From assembly GCF_000392615.1 (NCBI RefSeq), contig NZ_KB933404.1:1-64000 (forward strand): 64,000 bases of DNA, written 5' to 3'. The DNA is from Lysinibacillus sphaericus OT4b.31. Lineage in GTDB: Bacteria > Bacillota > Bacilli > Bacillales_A > Planococcaceae. Both the position numbers and the translations under genes were made by a program. Under the pieces are notes generated by a model. The model did not search any database. It saw only the letters and a program-made list of their open reading frames with translations, and was not told the DNA's origin. Positions 24,881 through 34,236 of the stretch are shown one piece after another; positions within the stretch are counted from its first letter, which is position 1; every line of letters begins with the position of its first letter.

Positions 24881-25567
24881 ATGAGTATTAATCCAAATAT
24901 GGCAGAAGTCGCTTCCCTGATTGGTGAAGCTTCAAGAGCAACCATTTTAACTAGTTTAATGGATGGGCGTTTTCATACAGCGAGCGAACTGGCCTTTATG
25001 GCTGGCATTAAGCCACAAACAGCTAGTTTTCATCTCGCTAAATTAGTAGAAGGTAATCTCGTTAAAGTTGAAAAACAAGGTCGTCATCGCTATTTTCAGC
25101 TCGCCAATGAAGAGATTGCGCAGTTTTTAGAAACCTTTCTAACGATTTCCCCTCCCCCTGAAGTACGATCTTTAAAACAATCGAGTCAAGTAAAGTTACT
25201 ACAAGATGCTAGAACTTGCTACGATCATTTAGCAGGAAAATTAGGCGTACAGTTGACTGAATCAATGATCCACTTAGGTTATTTAGAAAAAAACGAAAAA
25301 GAATTTGTCGTAACTTCCGAAGGAGAACAATTCTTTACGGATTTTGGTATTGATTTAAAAGAGCTAACAAGAAAACGTCGCTCATTTTCTCATGTATGTC
25401 TAGATTGGAGTGAACGTCGTCATCATTTAGCTGGAGCACTTGGCTATGGACTACTTACACGTTTTTTAGAATTGGAATGGATTACGCGTGTACCGTCAAT
25501 TCGAGCGATTAAAGTGACTGAAAAAGGAAAAATGGGCTTTAAACACATTTTTCAAATAGAGTTATAA
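24881..25567 (+). CDS. ArsR-family winged-helix regulator
   Basis: A 228-residue regulator: an N-terminal ArsR-type HTH (about 12-85; TASELAFMAGIKPQTASFHL is the helix-turn-helix, RHRYFQLA the wing) and a C-terminal domain of about 130 residues ending in a basic HTH-like tail. No Cys pair typical of metal sensors is seen in the HTH, so it may respond to another signal. Start ATG 24881 is 9 bases after AAAGGG. Convergent with an EamA transporter and divergent from the SUFU gene. Confidence 0.8.
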   Translation: MSINPNMAEVASLIGEASRATILTSLMDGRFHTASELAFMAGIKPQTASFHLAKLVEGNLVKVEKQGRHRYFQLANEEIAQFLETFLTISPPPEVRSLKQSSQVKLLQDARTCYDHLAGKLGVQLTESMIHLGYLEKNEKEFVVTSEGEQFFTDFGIDLKELTRKRRSFSHVCLDWSERRHHLAGALGYGLLTRFLELEWITRVPSIRAIKVTEKGKMGFKHIFQIEL

Positions 25568-25569
25568 AT

Positions 25570-25614
25570 GAATAGCCTCGAATAGAGTCCAAGTAACTAT
25601 TTGAGGTTATTCTT
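25570..25614 (+). terminator. Bidirectional terminator between arsR-like and eamA genes
   Basis: GAATAGCCTC(G)AATAG pairs with CTATT(T)GAGGTTATTC; T run to the right. The EamA stop codon lies inside the 3' arm. Confidence 0.8.
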
Positions 25615-26490
25615 TAGTTTTTTATAATAATTTTGGGTTGTAAAATTACGATTGACGAGATATATCCCAACAACTATAAACAGACCGCCAACTAGTAATG
25701 ACGAATTTAATGGTTCATCTAATATTAACCAGCCTGTTAATACGCCAAAAAATGGCGCTAAAAACAAATAAGCACTTGTTTTCCCCGGATCACTTTTTTG
25801 TAAAAGATAGTACCAACCAGCAAATTGAACGATTGATGACAGGATGCTCAACCATAATAAAATCGTTATAGAATAACTATTGACTATAAAAAATGGCTCT
25901 TCCAGTAGAAAACTGCCCAGTAAAAGCAGTAACCCACCAAAAAGCATTTGATAGGCTGATAACACCCATGTATCAAACAACACGCCCCATTTTTTAGCTA
26001 ATAACGTGGCGATTGCCCAAAAAACAGCAGAAAGAATACCGAAAATAATGCCAATTTTAAAGTCAATTTGAGCACCCATGGTAATAATTACACCTACTAA
26101 ACCTACTACTACACCTCCCCATTGATAGAAGCGATAGCGAGCTTGTGCAAACACTGTTGCCAATACAACTACAAGCAATGGATTCGTGAACGTCAATATA
26201 GATGATTCACTTGCAGTAATTGTTCGTAAACTCAAGAAAATACAGCCCATAACCCCAGTAGTTTGAAATGCACCAATTATCAGAATTTTAAGCCAATTAC
26301 CTGTCGTTGTTGGATGTGGTCTTTTTAACAAAATAACGATGGTAGACATGATAACCCCAGCCAGTACGAAACGTATGGCAGCTAATAACAACGGGGACGA
26401 ATAAGGTAAACCCAGTTTTACTATGGCAAAAGAAGAACCCATTAAAAATGTTGTTAACAGTAATAACGCTATAAACTTAAAAGTATTCAT
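25597..26490 (-). CDS. EamA/DMT-family transporter
   Basis: A 297-residue protein of ten predicted membrane helices made of two EamA repeats (N-terminal FLMGSSFAIVKLGLPYSSPL; second repeat IIFGILSAVFWAIATLLAKKWG). The family exports metabolites or drugs; the substrate here is unknown. It ends in a Lys/Asn tail inside a terminator hairpin. The ArsR gene converges on it. Confidence 0.85.
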   Translation of the reverse strand: MNTFKFIALLLLTTFLMGSSFAIVKLGLPYSSPLLLAAIRFVLAGVIMSTIVILLKRPHPTTTGNWLKILIIGAFQTTGVMGCIFLSLRTITASESSILTFTNPLLVVVLATVFAQARYRFYQWGGVVVGLVGVIITMGAQIDFKIGIIFGILSAVFWAIATLLAKKWGVLFDTWVLSAYQMLFGGLLLLLGSFLLEEPFFIVNSYSITILLWLSILSSIVQFAGWYYLLQKSDPGKTSAYLFLAPFFGVLTGWLILDEPLNSSLLVGGLFIVVGIYLVNRNFTTQNYYKKLKNNLK

Positions 26491-26655
26491 ATTTTATTCC
26501 CCTATCAAGATATTTACAAACTATGTCAATTATAAATAACGAATATTACAGCTACTATCGAAGTATGGAATACACCCAGGGTACAATTTGAATTGGTATG
26601 AAAAAGCTCTTTGTTAGAATTTCAAACGAACCCCTATTAAGGATTTGCGTCAATG

Positions 26656-26712
26656 TAAAAAAAGCTATCTCCATATACAGATTTAACTCTGTATATATGG
26701 AAATAGCTTCTT
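26656..26712 (-). terminator. Terminator of the MFS gene
   Basis: Long stem GCTATCTCCATATACAGA (26664-26681) / TCTGTATATATGGAAATAGC (to 26707); A run on its left gives the U tail. It lies about 75 bases past the MFS stop. Confidence 0.8.
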
Positions 26713-26782
26713 CATGCAATAATAGATTTCCTAATCCCCCTAAGTGACTTCTACCATTTAAAGCCACTATCATTCAATAACA

Positions 26783-28087
26783 CTAGGATTGAATAGATTG
26801 TAAGCCTTGATTTTTCGCTTTAAATCGCGCCCACATGACTAATGGCACGAAAAGTAATGCTAAATACGTGCCAATTGAGCCTAAAAAGGCATAACTAGAG
26901 TAAGCCACAATGACACCTGATAATAAGCTGCCCGCAGATCCTCCTAGCGCAACCCATACGTCTATTGAGCCTTGAATTTTTGCACGGTTGTGAATAGTCG
27001 TCGAGTCGATAATAATGGCAGTTCCACTAATCAAACCGAAATTCCAGCCTAATCCCAATAGTACAAGCGCTACCGTTAGCCATAATAAGGAATCCCCTGG
27101 AGCAAAAGCCGCTACTAAACCAGCTGTAGCTAATATAATACCTGAGCCAATCACTACAAATGTTCGGCCAATCTTATCTACTAATAAGCCTGTACCTAAA
27201 GATGGCAAATACATCGCTGCAACATGTAAGCCGATAACCATGCCAATAGCACTTAAATTACTACCATGTCCTTGCATATGGATGGGCGTCATGGTCATAA
27301 TAGCCACCATTATTACATGTGACAGTACCAATACAAGGGTTCCAACAAAAATACCGATGCGATTAATTTTATTATTCACCGCTATAGTCGTTTCAGTTAA
27401 TTTATGTTGCTGCTTTTGCTGTTCGAAAGCAATGGCCTTCGCTACTAATAATGGGTCAGGCCGCAAAAATATGAATAATGTGAGACCTGCTAAAATATAA
27501 GCTACCGCAGCCAGGATGAAAGGTCCAGCCAATGCTGGCATATTCAATGCTATTGCAACCTTGCCCATAGGCGTCACTAAATTTGGTCCAGCCACTGCAC
27601 CGAATGTTGTGGCTACCATCGCAATACTTGTTGCTGTAGCTCGCTGTTTGTCATTTGCTAAATCTGTTCCTGCATAACGTGCCTGTAAATTTGTCGAAGT
27701 ACCTGCACCATACACAAAAAGCGCTAAAAAAAGCAACACAATACTATTTAAATTGGCAGCGATTATTACACCAATAGCACCGATACCCCCTGTGATAAAA
27801 CCAAAAGACAAACCGTAACGTCTGCCATAACGTTGTGAAAGCTGACCTACAATAAATGCTGCAAGTGCTGAACCAAGGGTAAACAATGCAGAAGGTAAAC
27901 CAGCAACGCTTGCCGAGCCTAACATGTCTTTTGCAAGTAGCGCACCAACAGTAATACCTGCTGCAAGTCCAGCGCCGCCAAATATTTGAGACATTAACAC
28001 AATGAATAATGTGCGCTTATATAACTTTTGCTGTGCTTGTGTTGAATGAATGTACTGCTCACTGGCTAATGCATTGTTATTTTTCAT
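26783..28087 (-). CDS. MFS transporter, 434 residues
   Basis: Twelve-helix major facilitator. Conserved loop GQLSQRYGRRYGLSFGFITGG between helices 2 and 3 (motif A, in part), RAGT-type motif in ARYAGTDLANDKQRATA and a long cytoplasmic loop rich in Gln/Lys (FEQQKQQHKLTE) in the middle. Probably a drug or metabolite exporter. Start ATG 28087 is 5 bases after GAGGAGG, nine codons inside the longest frame. Its leader holds a palindrome and a terminator-like hairpin. Confidence 0.85.
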   Translation of the reverse strand: MKNNNALASEQYIHSTQAQQKLYKRTLFIVLMSQIFGGAGLAAGITVGALLAKDMLGSASVAGLPSALFTLGSALAAFIVGQLSQRYGRRYGLSFGFITGGIGAIGVIIAANLNSIVLLFLALFVYGAGTSTNLQARYAGTDLANDKQRATATSIAMVATTFGAVAGPNLVTPMGKVAIALNMPALAGPFILAAVAYILAGLTLFIFLRPDPLLVAKAIAFEQQKQQHKLTETTIAVNNKINRIGIFVGTLVLVLSHVIMVAIMTMTPIHMQGHGSNLSAIGMVIGLHVAAMYLPSLGTGLLVDKIGRTFVVIGSGIILATAGLVAAFAPGDSLLWLTVALVLLGLGWNFGLISGTAIIIDSTTIHNRAKIQGSIDVWVALGGSAGSLLSGVIVAYSSYAFLGSIGTYLALLFVPLVMWARFKAKNQGLQSIQS

Positions 28088-28192
28088 AAAAACCTCCTCT
28101 GTATCCTGGTCCAACAGGTGCCTTCAAACACTTTGACAAAGAGAAAAGTATTAGAGGCCGTTCTAGCACATGTCAGTACCGTTTATTTCAAG

Positions 28193-28230
28193 TAAAAACC
28201 GGTGGAGGATAAAGAATACCACCACCAGTT
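28193..28230 (-). terminator. Terminator-like hairpin in the MFS leader
   Basis: AACTGGTGGTGG and CCTCCACCGGTT arms on the - strand, then UUUUU. It either ends a transcript from the right or attenuates the MFS gene 106 bases downstream. Confidence 0.6.
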
Positions 28231-28242
28231 AAAATACTTTCC

Positions 28243-28258
28243 ATACCTAACTAGGTAT
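28243..28258. promoter_or_regulatory. Palindrome, possible operator of the MFS gene
   Basis: ATACCTAACTAGGTAT: 7-bp arms around a 2-bp centre, just upstream of the hairpin. Typical size for a TetR/MarR-type dimer site; no regulator gene adjoins. Confidence 0.45.
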
Positions 28259-28353
28259 AGAATAATTACACTCGTTGTTGATTTACTCTCCACATCTATA
28301 CCGCTTGTTTGAAATTGACCGGTGAAAAATACGTGCAGCCCACTTATTGTTCG

Positions 28354-28563
28354 TTAACATATAGTAACGTAATTGTTCTTCTGTACGACTTCAACGATCC
28401 TGTAGGTCAAAGCGTAGATACGCGCTAACATTCCCGGTATAATTGCAAGAATTGTTGCACCCAATAAAATAACTAATGCTACTATTAATGTTCCGTTTAT
28501 ACTAGTGACAATTATGTATAGAATGATTGACAATAGCATGATACAACTAAGTAACAGCCACAC
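28354..28563 (-). CDS. Possible small membrane protein, 69 residues
   Basis: Two hydrophobic stretches (LLLSCIMLLSIILYIIVTSI and LIVALVILLGATILAIIPG) and a short polar tail. The GTG start has no ribosome binding site and lies in the hairpin GTAACAGCC/GGCTGTTAC (28551-28585), so it may be a decayed gene or a chance frame. Confidence 0.3.
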   Translation of the reverse strand: MWLLLSCIMLLSIILYIIVTSINGTLIVALVILLGATILAIIPGMLARIYALTYRIVEVVQKNNYVTIC

Positions 28564-28716
28564 AAAATGCTGTAGCGGCTGTTACCGTCTAGGTTGATGA
28601 TTGGCTAATTGAATTTCCACCCCACTTATACCCATACATGCATACAAAATGGACGGTGAAGAAGCGGTTTGCAATCTAAGTGGTAGCTACCCTGCTCTGA
28701 CTCATAAAAATACCAC

Positions 28717-29904
28717 TTACTGTACTTGCATTATGACATTCTTTTTCTTTGAAAATAGTAAAAAAGAAAATGTTAAACTTAAACTAATAATCCCGAAAAC
28801 AAGGCCCATTCCACTTAAACCAATTAAATCAAGCATCATACCCGTAGATAATAGAACTACTTGAAAGACCACTGAATCGATCATATTGCGGAATGAAAAG
28901 AAACGTCCATGATACTCTTTGGGTACCTGATTTTGAAAAATCACCATTGTTGTTGGGAAAAAACAGCCTACAGAAAAACCAAATACGGCAAATGTCAATA
29001 AGGCTAGGAAGGCTACATCTGCAAATAAAAACATTAGCTCCATTGCCCCAATAACAAATGCAAGCGCAAATAATAATGTCCCAATTTTCACCCGATCTGA
29101 AATAAATCTTAGTCCTGCTGCGCCTAACATAAAGCCGATGCCTTCAACCGTATATAATAACCCAGAAATAGTCGTTGACCCATGAATTTCTGATATTTTC
29201 ATAATGACTAAATTAAAGGAGCCTAAAAATAGTGTTGGTATTAACATTAATACAAGTGTCATTAACACAACAGGGTGCTCTTTTAGCATCGGCAATACTT
29301 CCTTAAAGCCACCTTGTTCCTTATCCTTGATAGACTGATTTACTGTTTCATCTAATTGTAAGCAATTTGTAATGAAAAACATGATGATATACACAATCAG
29401 CGAAATAATGTAGAGCCATTTCAATTCAAAATAACTTAACATTAATCCTGCTGCCGCCGTTCCGACAATTCTAGAAACTGTCCGAGCATTCATTTGCCAT
29501 GCATTCAATGTGAGTAAATCTTTGTTGTTAACAACCATTGGAATAATCGATTGTAAAGCAGGCATATAAAACGCTGCTGCTATTTGCAATGTAATGAGAA
29601 AAATAATCATCCAAATGACCGAATTTGTATAAAGTGCTGCAAACATAAAAAGTACACTTGCGATGCGTCCTATACTCGCCCACTGTATAACTGTTTTTTT
29701 CTTTGTTTGGTCAATAATACGTCCTGCAAGTGGACCTACTATAAAGCCTGCTAAAACACCGATAGAAATAATTATTGACTTATAAAAATCAGAATGCACA
29801 ACCTCCTGCATAAAAGCGAGATTTCCTATAATCCCAGCCCACAAGCCAAGACCTACTACAAATTCACCTAATAAAATTATCCATACATTTCGATTACGCC
29901 ACAT
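28717..29904 (-). CDS. MFS transporter, MFS_3 (macrolide-efflux-like)
   Basis: A 395-residue, 12-helix facilitator. NRNVWIILLGEFVVGLGLW at the N-terminus, GPLAGRIIDQTKKKTVIQW (motif A variant), an AFYMPALQSIIPMVV segment and the C-terminal PKEYHGRFFSFRNM are typical of the MFS_3 group that includes Mef-type drug exporters. Substrate unknown. AAGGAG lies 7 bases before the ATG. It is separate from the neighbouring MFS gene, which belongs to another subfamily. Confidence 0.82.
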   Translation of the reverse strand: MWRNRNVWIILLGEFVVGLGLWAGIIGNLAFMQEVVHSDFYKSIIISIGVLAGFIVGPLAGRIIDQTKKKTVIQWASIGRIASVLFMFAALYTNSVIWMIIFLITLQIAAAFYMPALQSIIPMVVNNKDLLTLNAWQMNARTVSRIVGTAAAGLMLSYFELKWLYIISLIVYIIMFFITNCLQLDETVNQSIKDKEQGGFKEVLPMLKEHPVVLMTLVLMLIPTLFLGSFNLVIMKISEIHGSTTISGLLYTVEGIGFMLGAAGLRFISDRVKIGTLLFALAFVIGAMELMFLFADVAFLALLTFAVFGFSVGCFFPTTMVIFQNQVPKEYHGRFFSFRNMIDSVVFQVVLLSTGMMLDLIGLSGMGLVFGIISLSLTFSFLLFSKKKNVIMQVQ

Positions 29905-30134
29905 GCTGTTTCTCCTTGTTGTTTACAGTCAAATTTAATAACACTCATCGTATCAAAATTCTAATTAATCGTACATAGCAAACTTACAATACTTGTCTAT
30001 TTTTCTGCTAGAATAAAATACAAAGTAGAAAACATTAGCGATTTCAAGATGTCTTTCAATTTAACTATGTATCGTTTATAGAAAAAAACTACTATTAATA
30101 TGAGCAAAATATAATATATTTCTTACTGGCCTTA

Positions 30135-30314
30135 TTAGCTCTTTGGAATTGCATCAAAATCAGCCAAGTAAATCGTTGCATGTGGATGATTTGGCAATAC
30201 GAGTTGTTGTTTTGGTGTAGGCAAATGCTGAGATTGTAACCACCCTTTCATATGCTGAAAATCTTCGTCATCAATTTTATAAGCTCTGTGGCGAATGGAG
30301 GATGATGTAGTCAC
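30135..30314 (-). CDS. Possible 59-residue ORF, maybe a truncated gene
   Basis: Starting at GTG 30314 the frame reads RHRAYKIDDEDFQHMKGWLQ in its N-terminal half and LADFDAIPKS at the end; codon use looks coding. There is no well-placed ribosome binding site: AAAAGGAG lies about 24 bases upstream and precedes an out-of-frame ATG-GGA-AAG-TGA. This suggests a gene whose beginning has been lost or frameshifted. Confidence 0.4.
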   Translation of the reverse strand: MTTSSSIRHRAYKIDDEDFQHMKGWLQSQHLPTPKQQLVLPNHPHATIYLADFDAIPKS

Positions 30315-30551
30315 TTTCCCATAGACCTAGCCAATTTTCTCCTTTTACTATCCCCAAAAAGCTCAATCCTTTTATAACACTCAGTCGACTTCTACCGGTT
30401 AATGTGCTGCGTTTAAACCTTTTATCAGAGTACTAACTACTATTTTTAAAATATACTGTTCATTGCGGAATAAAAAATCATGCAAAAGTTTGAATATGAA
30501 GAAAAATTTTACCTACTTTTGCTTTTTAATTGTTTATGATAGTCACTCAAC

Positions 30552-30590
30552 AAAAAGACATCGTTTGATCAAATAATCAAACGATGTCTT
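30552..30590 (-). terminator. Terminator of the mnt operon
   Basis: GACATCGTTTGAT / ATCAAACGATGTC, 13 perfect pairs, A run on the left; 9 bases past the mntD stop. Confidence 0.9.
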
Positions 30591-30598
30591 GTCGTGTT

Positions 30599-31468
30599 TT
30601 ACATACCTTCTAATTTACTTACGAGGGTCTTCCTTCTACGTTCGATGATTTTTTGACTCAATAAAGTGCAAACAAATAATAGACCGACTGTCGCCGCCAT
30701 CATACCCGCAATGGATGTATCCCAATACTTCGCTAAATAATAACCAACAATGGCGGCCGCAGCACCAAATAGCATACTAAAAATGAACATTTGTTTAATC
30801 GTTTTACTAAATAAATAGGCGGTTGCAGCAGGTCCTATTAACATTGCGACAACTAATATCGCACCAACGCTATCAAATGCCGCCACGGTAGTAAATGAAA
30901 TTGAGGTCATAAAACCATAATGTAGGAACACAACTGGAATCCCTATAGAAGCAGCATATACCGGATCAAAAGTGGAGAGCTTCATTTCTTTAAAGAATAA
31001 TAGTAAGAATCCGATATTAATGATTAACACAAGCAACAACATCCACACGGCTTTCGGCATTGAGATAGAAAACAAGGTCCATCGATCCCAAGGAACAAAT
31101 GCAATTTCGCCCATTAACACATGCTCCACATCTAAGTGAACATTTCCTGCAAACAAGGTAATGAGTAGTACACCAGCAGCAAACAATGACGTGAAAACCA
31201 CGCCAATCGCTGCGTCTTCCTGAATACCAGATGAATGCAGTAATTGAACTAAATACGCTGTTAATATCCCTGCTATTGCAGCGCCAATCAGCATCCAAAA
31301 GCCATTTAATGTCTGTGTAATAATATAGGCCATCACAATACCGAATAATACGGTATGACTAATCGCATCCGCTATCATCGACATTTTTCGTAATATCAGA
31401 AAAACGCCAGCTATGCCGCATGTAATACCTACTAAAAGTCCTGTTAACACTACCCAAAATTCAATCAC
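30599..31468 (-). CDS. mntD: Metal ABC transporter permease (MntD-like)
   Basis: A 289-residue ABC-3 family permease with eight or nine helices. ISHTVLFGIVMAY, EDAAIGVVFTSLFAAGVL and VGAILVVAMLIGPAATAYL are family motifs. Start overlaps the preceding permease by 4 bases. Last gene of a four-gene cluster (lipoprotein, ATPase, two permeases), the order of B. subtilis mntABCD; manganese rather than zinc is supported by the candidate MntR site upstream. Confidence 0.88.
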   Translation of the reverse strand: MIEFWVVLTGLLVGITCGIAGVFLILRKMSMIADAISHTVLFGIVMAYIITQTLNGFWMLIGAAIAGILTAYLVQLLHSSGIQEDAAIGVVFTSLFAAGVLLITLFAGNVHLDVEHVLMGEIAFVPWDRWTLFSISMPKAVWMLLLVLIINIGFLLLFFKEMKLSTFDPVYAASIGIPVVFLHYGFMTSISFTTVAAFDSVGAILVVAMLIGPAATAYLFSKTIKQMFIFSMLFGAAAAIVGYYLAKYWDTSIAGMMAATVGLLFVCTLLSQKIIERRRKTLVSKLEGM

Positions 31469-32337
31469 CCTAAATCACCTTGCTTTCGGAACTGCATTTT
31501 CCTACGATATTTATTGATTTGCCCAGATGGACTAATTAAATAAGACAGAAAGAAAATGGTCGCTGCTACTAATACAATAATCGGACCCGTTGATAAACCT
31601 GTCCGTATGGAACTGATAAAAGTTCCCGTAATACCTGAAATACCACCAATAGCTGCGCTGAGCATAAGCATTGAACTCAACTTATTGGTCCAAAGCTTAG
31701 CGCTAGCAGCTGGAATGATTAATAACGCTGACATTAAAATAACACCTACAGCCTGAATCCCAGTTACAATCGTCATAACAATGAGCACGGTTAATATTGC
31801 TTTTAGCGCTTCAATCGGTAGCCCTATTCCCTTTGCATAGACAGGATCAAAGATTAGGAGCTTCCATTCCTTATAGAGCAGTAGGCTAACCAGTATGATA
31901 ATCGTGGCACTTAGAAACAACCACAGTAAATCAGATTTTGTCATTGTCGCTGCTTTACCGAAAATAAAATTATTAAGTCCACTTTGATTTCCTATTGGGC
32001 TACGATTGACGATTGTTAAAAATACGACACCTACGCCGAAAAATACAGTTAATACTAAACCAATGGCTGCATCTGCTTTCATTTTGGAAAATGACACAAT
32101 CCACTGTATACAATAAACAGATAATGCAGATGTAATTGCGGCACCGATCATCAAAATCGGTAGCTCTTTTTGTCCTGTTAGTAAAAACGCAAGAGCTATA
32201 CCTGGCAATGCAGCATGTGCTGCTGCATCGCCAACTAAACTTTGTTTTTGAAGGAAGGAGAAGGTGCCAGTAATCCCAGCTGCAATTCCCAGTAACATTG
32301 TCCCTACTAGTACCCAAAGCAAGTTACCACTTAACAT
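31465..32337 (-). CDS. mntC: Metal ABC transporter permease (MntC-like)
   Basis: A 290-residue ABC-3 permease: KQSLVGDAAAHAALPGIALA, ADAAIGLVLTVFFGVGVVFL and GVILMSALLIIPAASAKLW. ATG 32337 follows a GGGGGG-rich site; an in-frame GTG at 32352 overlaps the ATPase stop and could be used instead. It would pair with the following permease in a heterodimeric channel. Confidence 0.88.
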   Translation of the reverse strand: MLSGNLLWVLVGTMLLGIAAGITGTFSFLQKQSLVGDAAAHAALPGIALAFLLTGQKELPILMIGAAITSALSVYCIQWIVSFSKMKADAAIGLVLTVFFGVGVVFLTIVNRSPIGNQSGLNNFIFGKAATMTKSDLLWLFLSATIIILVSLLLYKEWKLLIFDPVYAKGIGLPIEALKAILTVLIVMTIVTGIQAVGVILMSALLIIPAASAKLWTNKLSSMLMLSAAIGGISGITGTFISSIRTGLSTGPIIVLVAATIFFLSYLISPSGQINKYRRKMQFRKQGDLG

Positions 32338-32348
32338 ATTCTCCCCCC

Positions 32349-33077
32349 TCACATGTCTTGCATCATGAATAATCTTCCACCATACGTTTTTTGTAGTTGT
32401 TGTGGTGTGAAAACTTCTTCTGTTGCACCTGATGCTAATATCGTTTTATTTAGTAGAATTGTAAAATCAAAATACTCTTTCACAGTTTGTAAATCGTGAT
32501 GTACAACAAAAATACTTTTGCCCTGTGCTTTTAAATTTTTCAAAATATCTATAATCGTTTTCTCTGTTGCCGCATCTACCCCCGCGAAAGGCTCATCTAA
32601 AAAATACACATCTGCATTTTGAGCAAGTGCTCTTGCTAAGAAGACCCGCTGTTGTTGCCCTCCCGACAATTGACCGATGGAACGCTCAGCAAAATCTTGC
32701 ATTCCTACACTGGCAAGTGCTTGCTGTGCCAATAACTTATCTTGTTTAGAAGGTCTTTTGAATAAACCCGTATGTCCATACCGTCCCATTAACACAATGT
32801 CTAATGCATTCGTTGGAAAATCCCAATCGACTGCATTACGTTGAGGAACGTACCCCACAACTAAACTTTTCGGCTCAAATAGTTGCCCAAGAATTTCAAC
32901 TTTACCAACCTTATTTGGTAATTGATTTAATATGGCCTTTAAAAAGGTTGATTTCCCCGCACCATTTGGGCCAATGATGGCAGAAAGGCGACCTGTTGGT
33001 ACTGTAACATTTGCGTTATCTAATACTGTTTTCTTATCATAAGCGACCGATAAATTTTCAACTGTTAATGCGTTCAT
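32349..33077 (-). CDS. mntB: Metal ABC transporter ATPase (MntB-like)
   Basis: A 242-residue ABC ATPase: Walker A GPNGAGKST, Q-loop VPQRNAVDWDFP (the DWDFP pattern is common in Mn/Zn ATPases), signature LSGGQQQRVFLARAL, Walker B VYFLDEPFAGVD and H-loop HHD. It lies 8 bases after mntA. Confidence 0.92.
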   Translation of the reverse strand: MNALTVENLSVAYDKKTVLDNANVTVPTGRLSAIIGPNGAGKSTFLKAILNQLPNKVGKVEILGQLFEPKSLVVGYVPQRNAVDWDFPTNALDIVLMGRYGHTGLFKRPSKQDKLLAQQALASVGMQDFAERSIGQLSGGQQQRVFLARALAQNADVYFLDEPFAGVDAATEKTIIDILKNLKAQGKSIFVVHHDLQTVKEYFDFTILLNKTILASGATEEVFTPQQLQKTYGGRLFMMQDM

Positions 33078-33085
33078 TTTTCCAC

Positions 33086-34003
33086 CTACTTCAGTGCATC
33101 GACAATTGTGTCGATGTTATGTTGATACATCCCAATGTATGTGCCTTCTTTAGTGCCTTCAGCACCCATCGCATCAGAGAATAACTCTCCGCCAATCACA
33201 ATGTCGTGACCTTGCTGTTTTGCACCTTCAATAACAGCATTCATTGCTTTGTCAGATACACTTGATTCTACAAAAATAGCCTTAATATTGTTGTCTACTA
33301 AGAAGTTCACCATTTCCTGCACATCTTTCACACCATATTCAGAATCTGTACTAAGCCCTTGCAAGCCTCGCACGTCAAATCCTTGACTAGCTCCGAAATA
33401 ATTGAATGCATCGTGGGCCGTTACTAAAATACGTTGATCTTCTGGAATATCACTTACACGATCTTTGGCATATGTTTGTAATTCCTCTAATTCTTTTAAG
33501 TAGGCCGCTTCGTTTGTTTCGAAGTCAGCTTTGTATTGCGGATACTCTTCTACAAGAGTATCGCCTATCGCCACAACAACCTGTTTCCACAGCTCAATGT
33601 TAAACCATATATGTGGATCATGTAGCATAGCGTCATTATCACTTGCCAGTAGATGCTTCTCATCCAATTTCTCACCAACGGCAAGCACCGTTTTGTCTTT
33701 TGCCATTTGCTCAAAAATATCGAGCATTTGTCCCTCTAAGTGTAGGCCGTTATAAAAAATGACCTCTGCCTTATCTAATTTTGTTAAATCACTTTGCGTT
33801 GCCTTGTATAGATGTGGATCTACTCCCGGCCCCATCAAAGCTGAAACGGATAAATGGTCGCCACTTATTTCTTTAATGGCATCAGCAATTTGCCCTGTTG
33901 TGGCAACAACAACTCCTTCTTTTTCCTCTTCAGTAGCATTACTTTGTGCGCTGCATCCGAAAAGTAATAATGATAAACCTAGTACACTTAAAAAACGTTT
34001 CAT
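33086..34003 (-). CDS. mntA: Metal-binding lipoprotein (MntA-like)
   Basis: A 305-residue cluster A-I solute-binding lipoprotein. Signal peptide with lipobox LLFGC (Cys17). Candidate metal ligands: His in GVDPHLYK, His in HDPHIWFN, Glu in FVESSVS and Asp in ELFSDAMG, the His2-Glu-Asp set of Mn/Zn receptors. No His-rich loop typical of zinc receptors is seen, which favours Mn. It is preceded by a 53-codon ORF 24 bases upstream. Confidence 0.9.
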   Translation of the reverse strand: MKRFLSVLGLSLLLFGCSAQSNATEEEKEGVVVATTGQIADAIKEISGDHLSVSALMGPGVDPHLYKATQSDLTKLDKAEVIFYNGLHLEGQMLDIFEQMAKDKTVLAVGEKLDEKHLLASDNDAMLHDPHIWFNIELWKQVVVAIGDTLVEEYPQYKADFETNEAAYLKELEELQTYAKDRVSDIPEDQRILVTAHDAFNYFGASQGFDVRGLQGLSTDSEYGVKDVQEMVNFLVDNNIKAIFVESSVSDKAMNAVIEGAKQQGHDIVIGGELFSDAMGAEGTKEGTYIGMYQHNIDTIVDALK

Positions 34004-34027
34004 GCTTTTACCTCTTCCTATCTCTAT

Positions 34028-34189
34028 TTATTTAATAATGTATTTCTTCAGAAGCTGGCGCCAGCTCATCCAAAAGACCATTATAGAAATCCCAGCCCCG
34101 ACTGAATGAGTCGTTTTCCACAATATCGTTAAAATCACTAGTATCCCTAGTGGAAGGAACGTTGATTTGACATCATCTAATTCTTTCAT
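34028..34189 (-). CDS. 53-residue membrane protein at the head of the mnt operon
   Basis: ATG 34189 lies close after AAGAAGAG/GAGTGAG (a weak site). The protein has a polar start (MKELDDVKST), one or two hydrophobic helices (LPLGILVILTILW, GAGISIMVFWMSW) and a basic end (RQLLKKYIIK). It lies between the candidate MntR site and mntA, so it should share the operon's regulation. No family recognised; comparison with other small Mn-related proteins is only positional. Confidence 0.5.
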   Translation of the reverse strand: MKELDDVKSTFLPLGILVILTILWKTTHSVGAGISIMVFWMSWRQLLKKYIIK

Positions 34190-34220
34190 TCACTCACTCT
34201 TCTTTCTCAAACGATATTTT

Positions 34221-34236
34221 GTTTCCTTTAGGAAAA
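34221..34236 (-). promoter_or_regulatory. Candidate MntR operator
   Basis: On the - strand TTTTTCCTAAAGGAAAC, with TTTCC/GGAAA arms. It follows the MntR consensus of B. subtilis (TTTGCCTTAAGGAAAC) at most positions and lies 32 bases before the first ORF of the operon. Confidence 0.6.

Noticed and set aside
26555-26773. 72-codon leftward frame
   Set aside because: It covers the MFS terminator hairpin and lacks a ribosome binding site.
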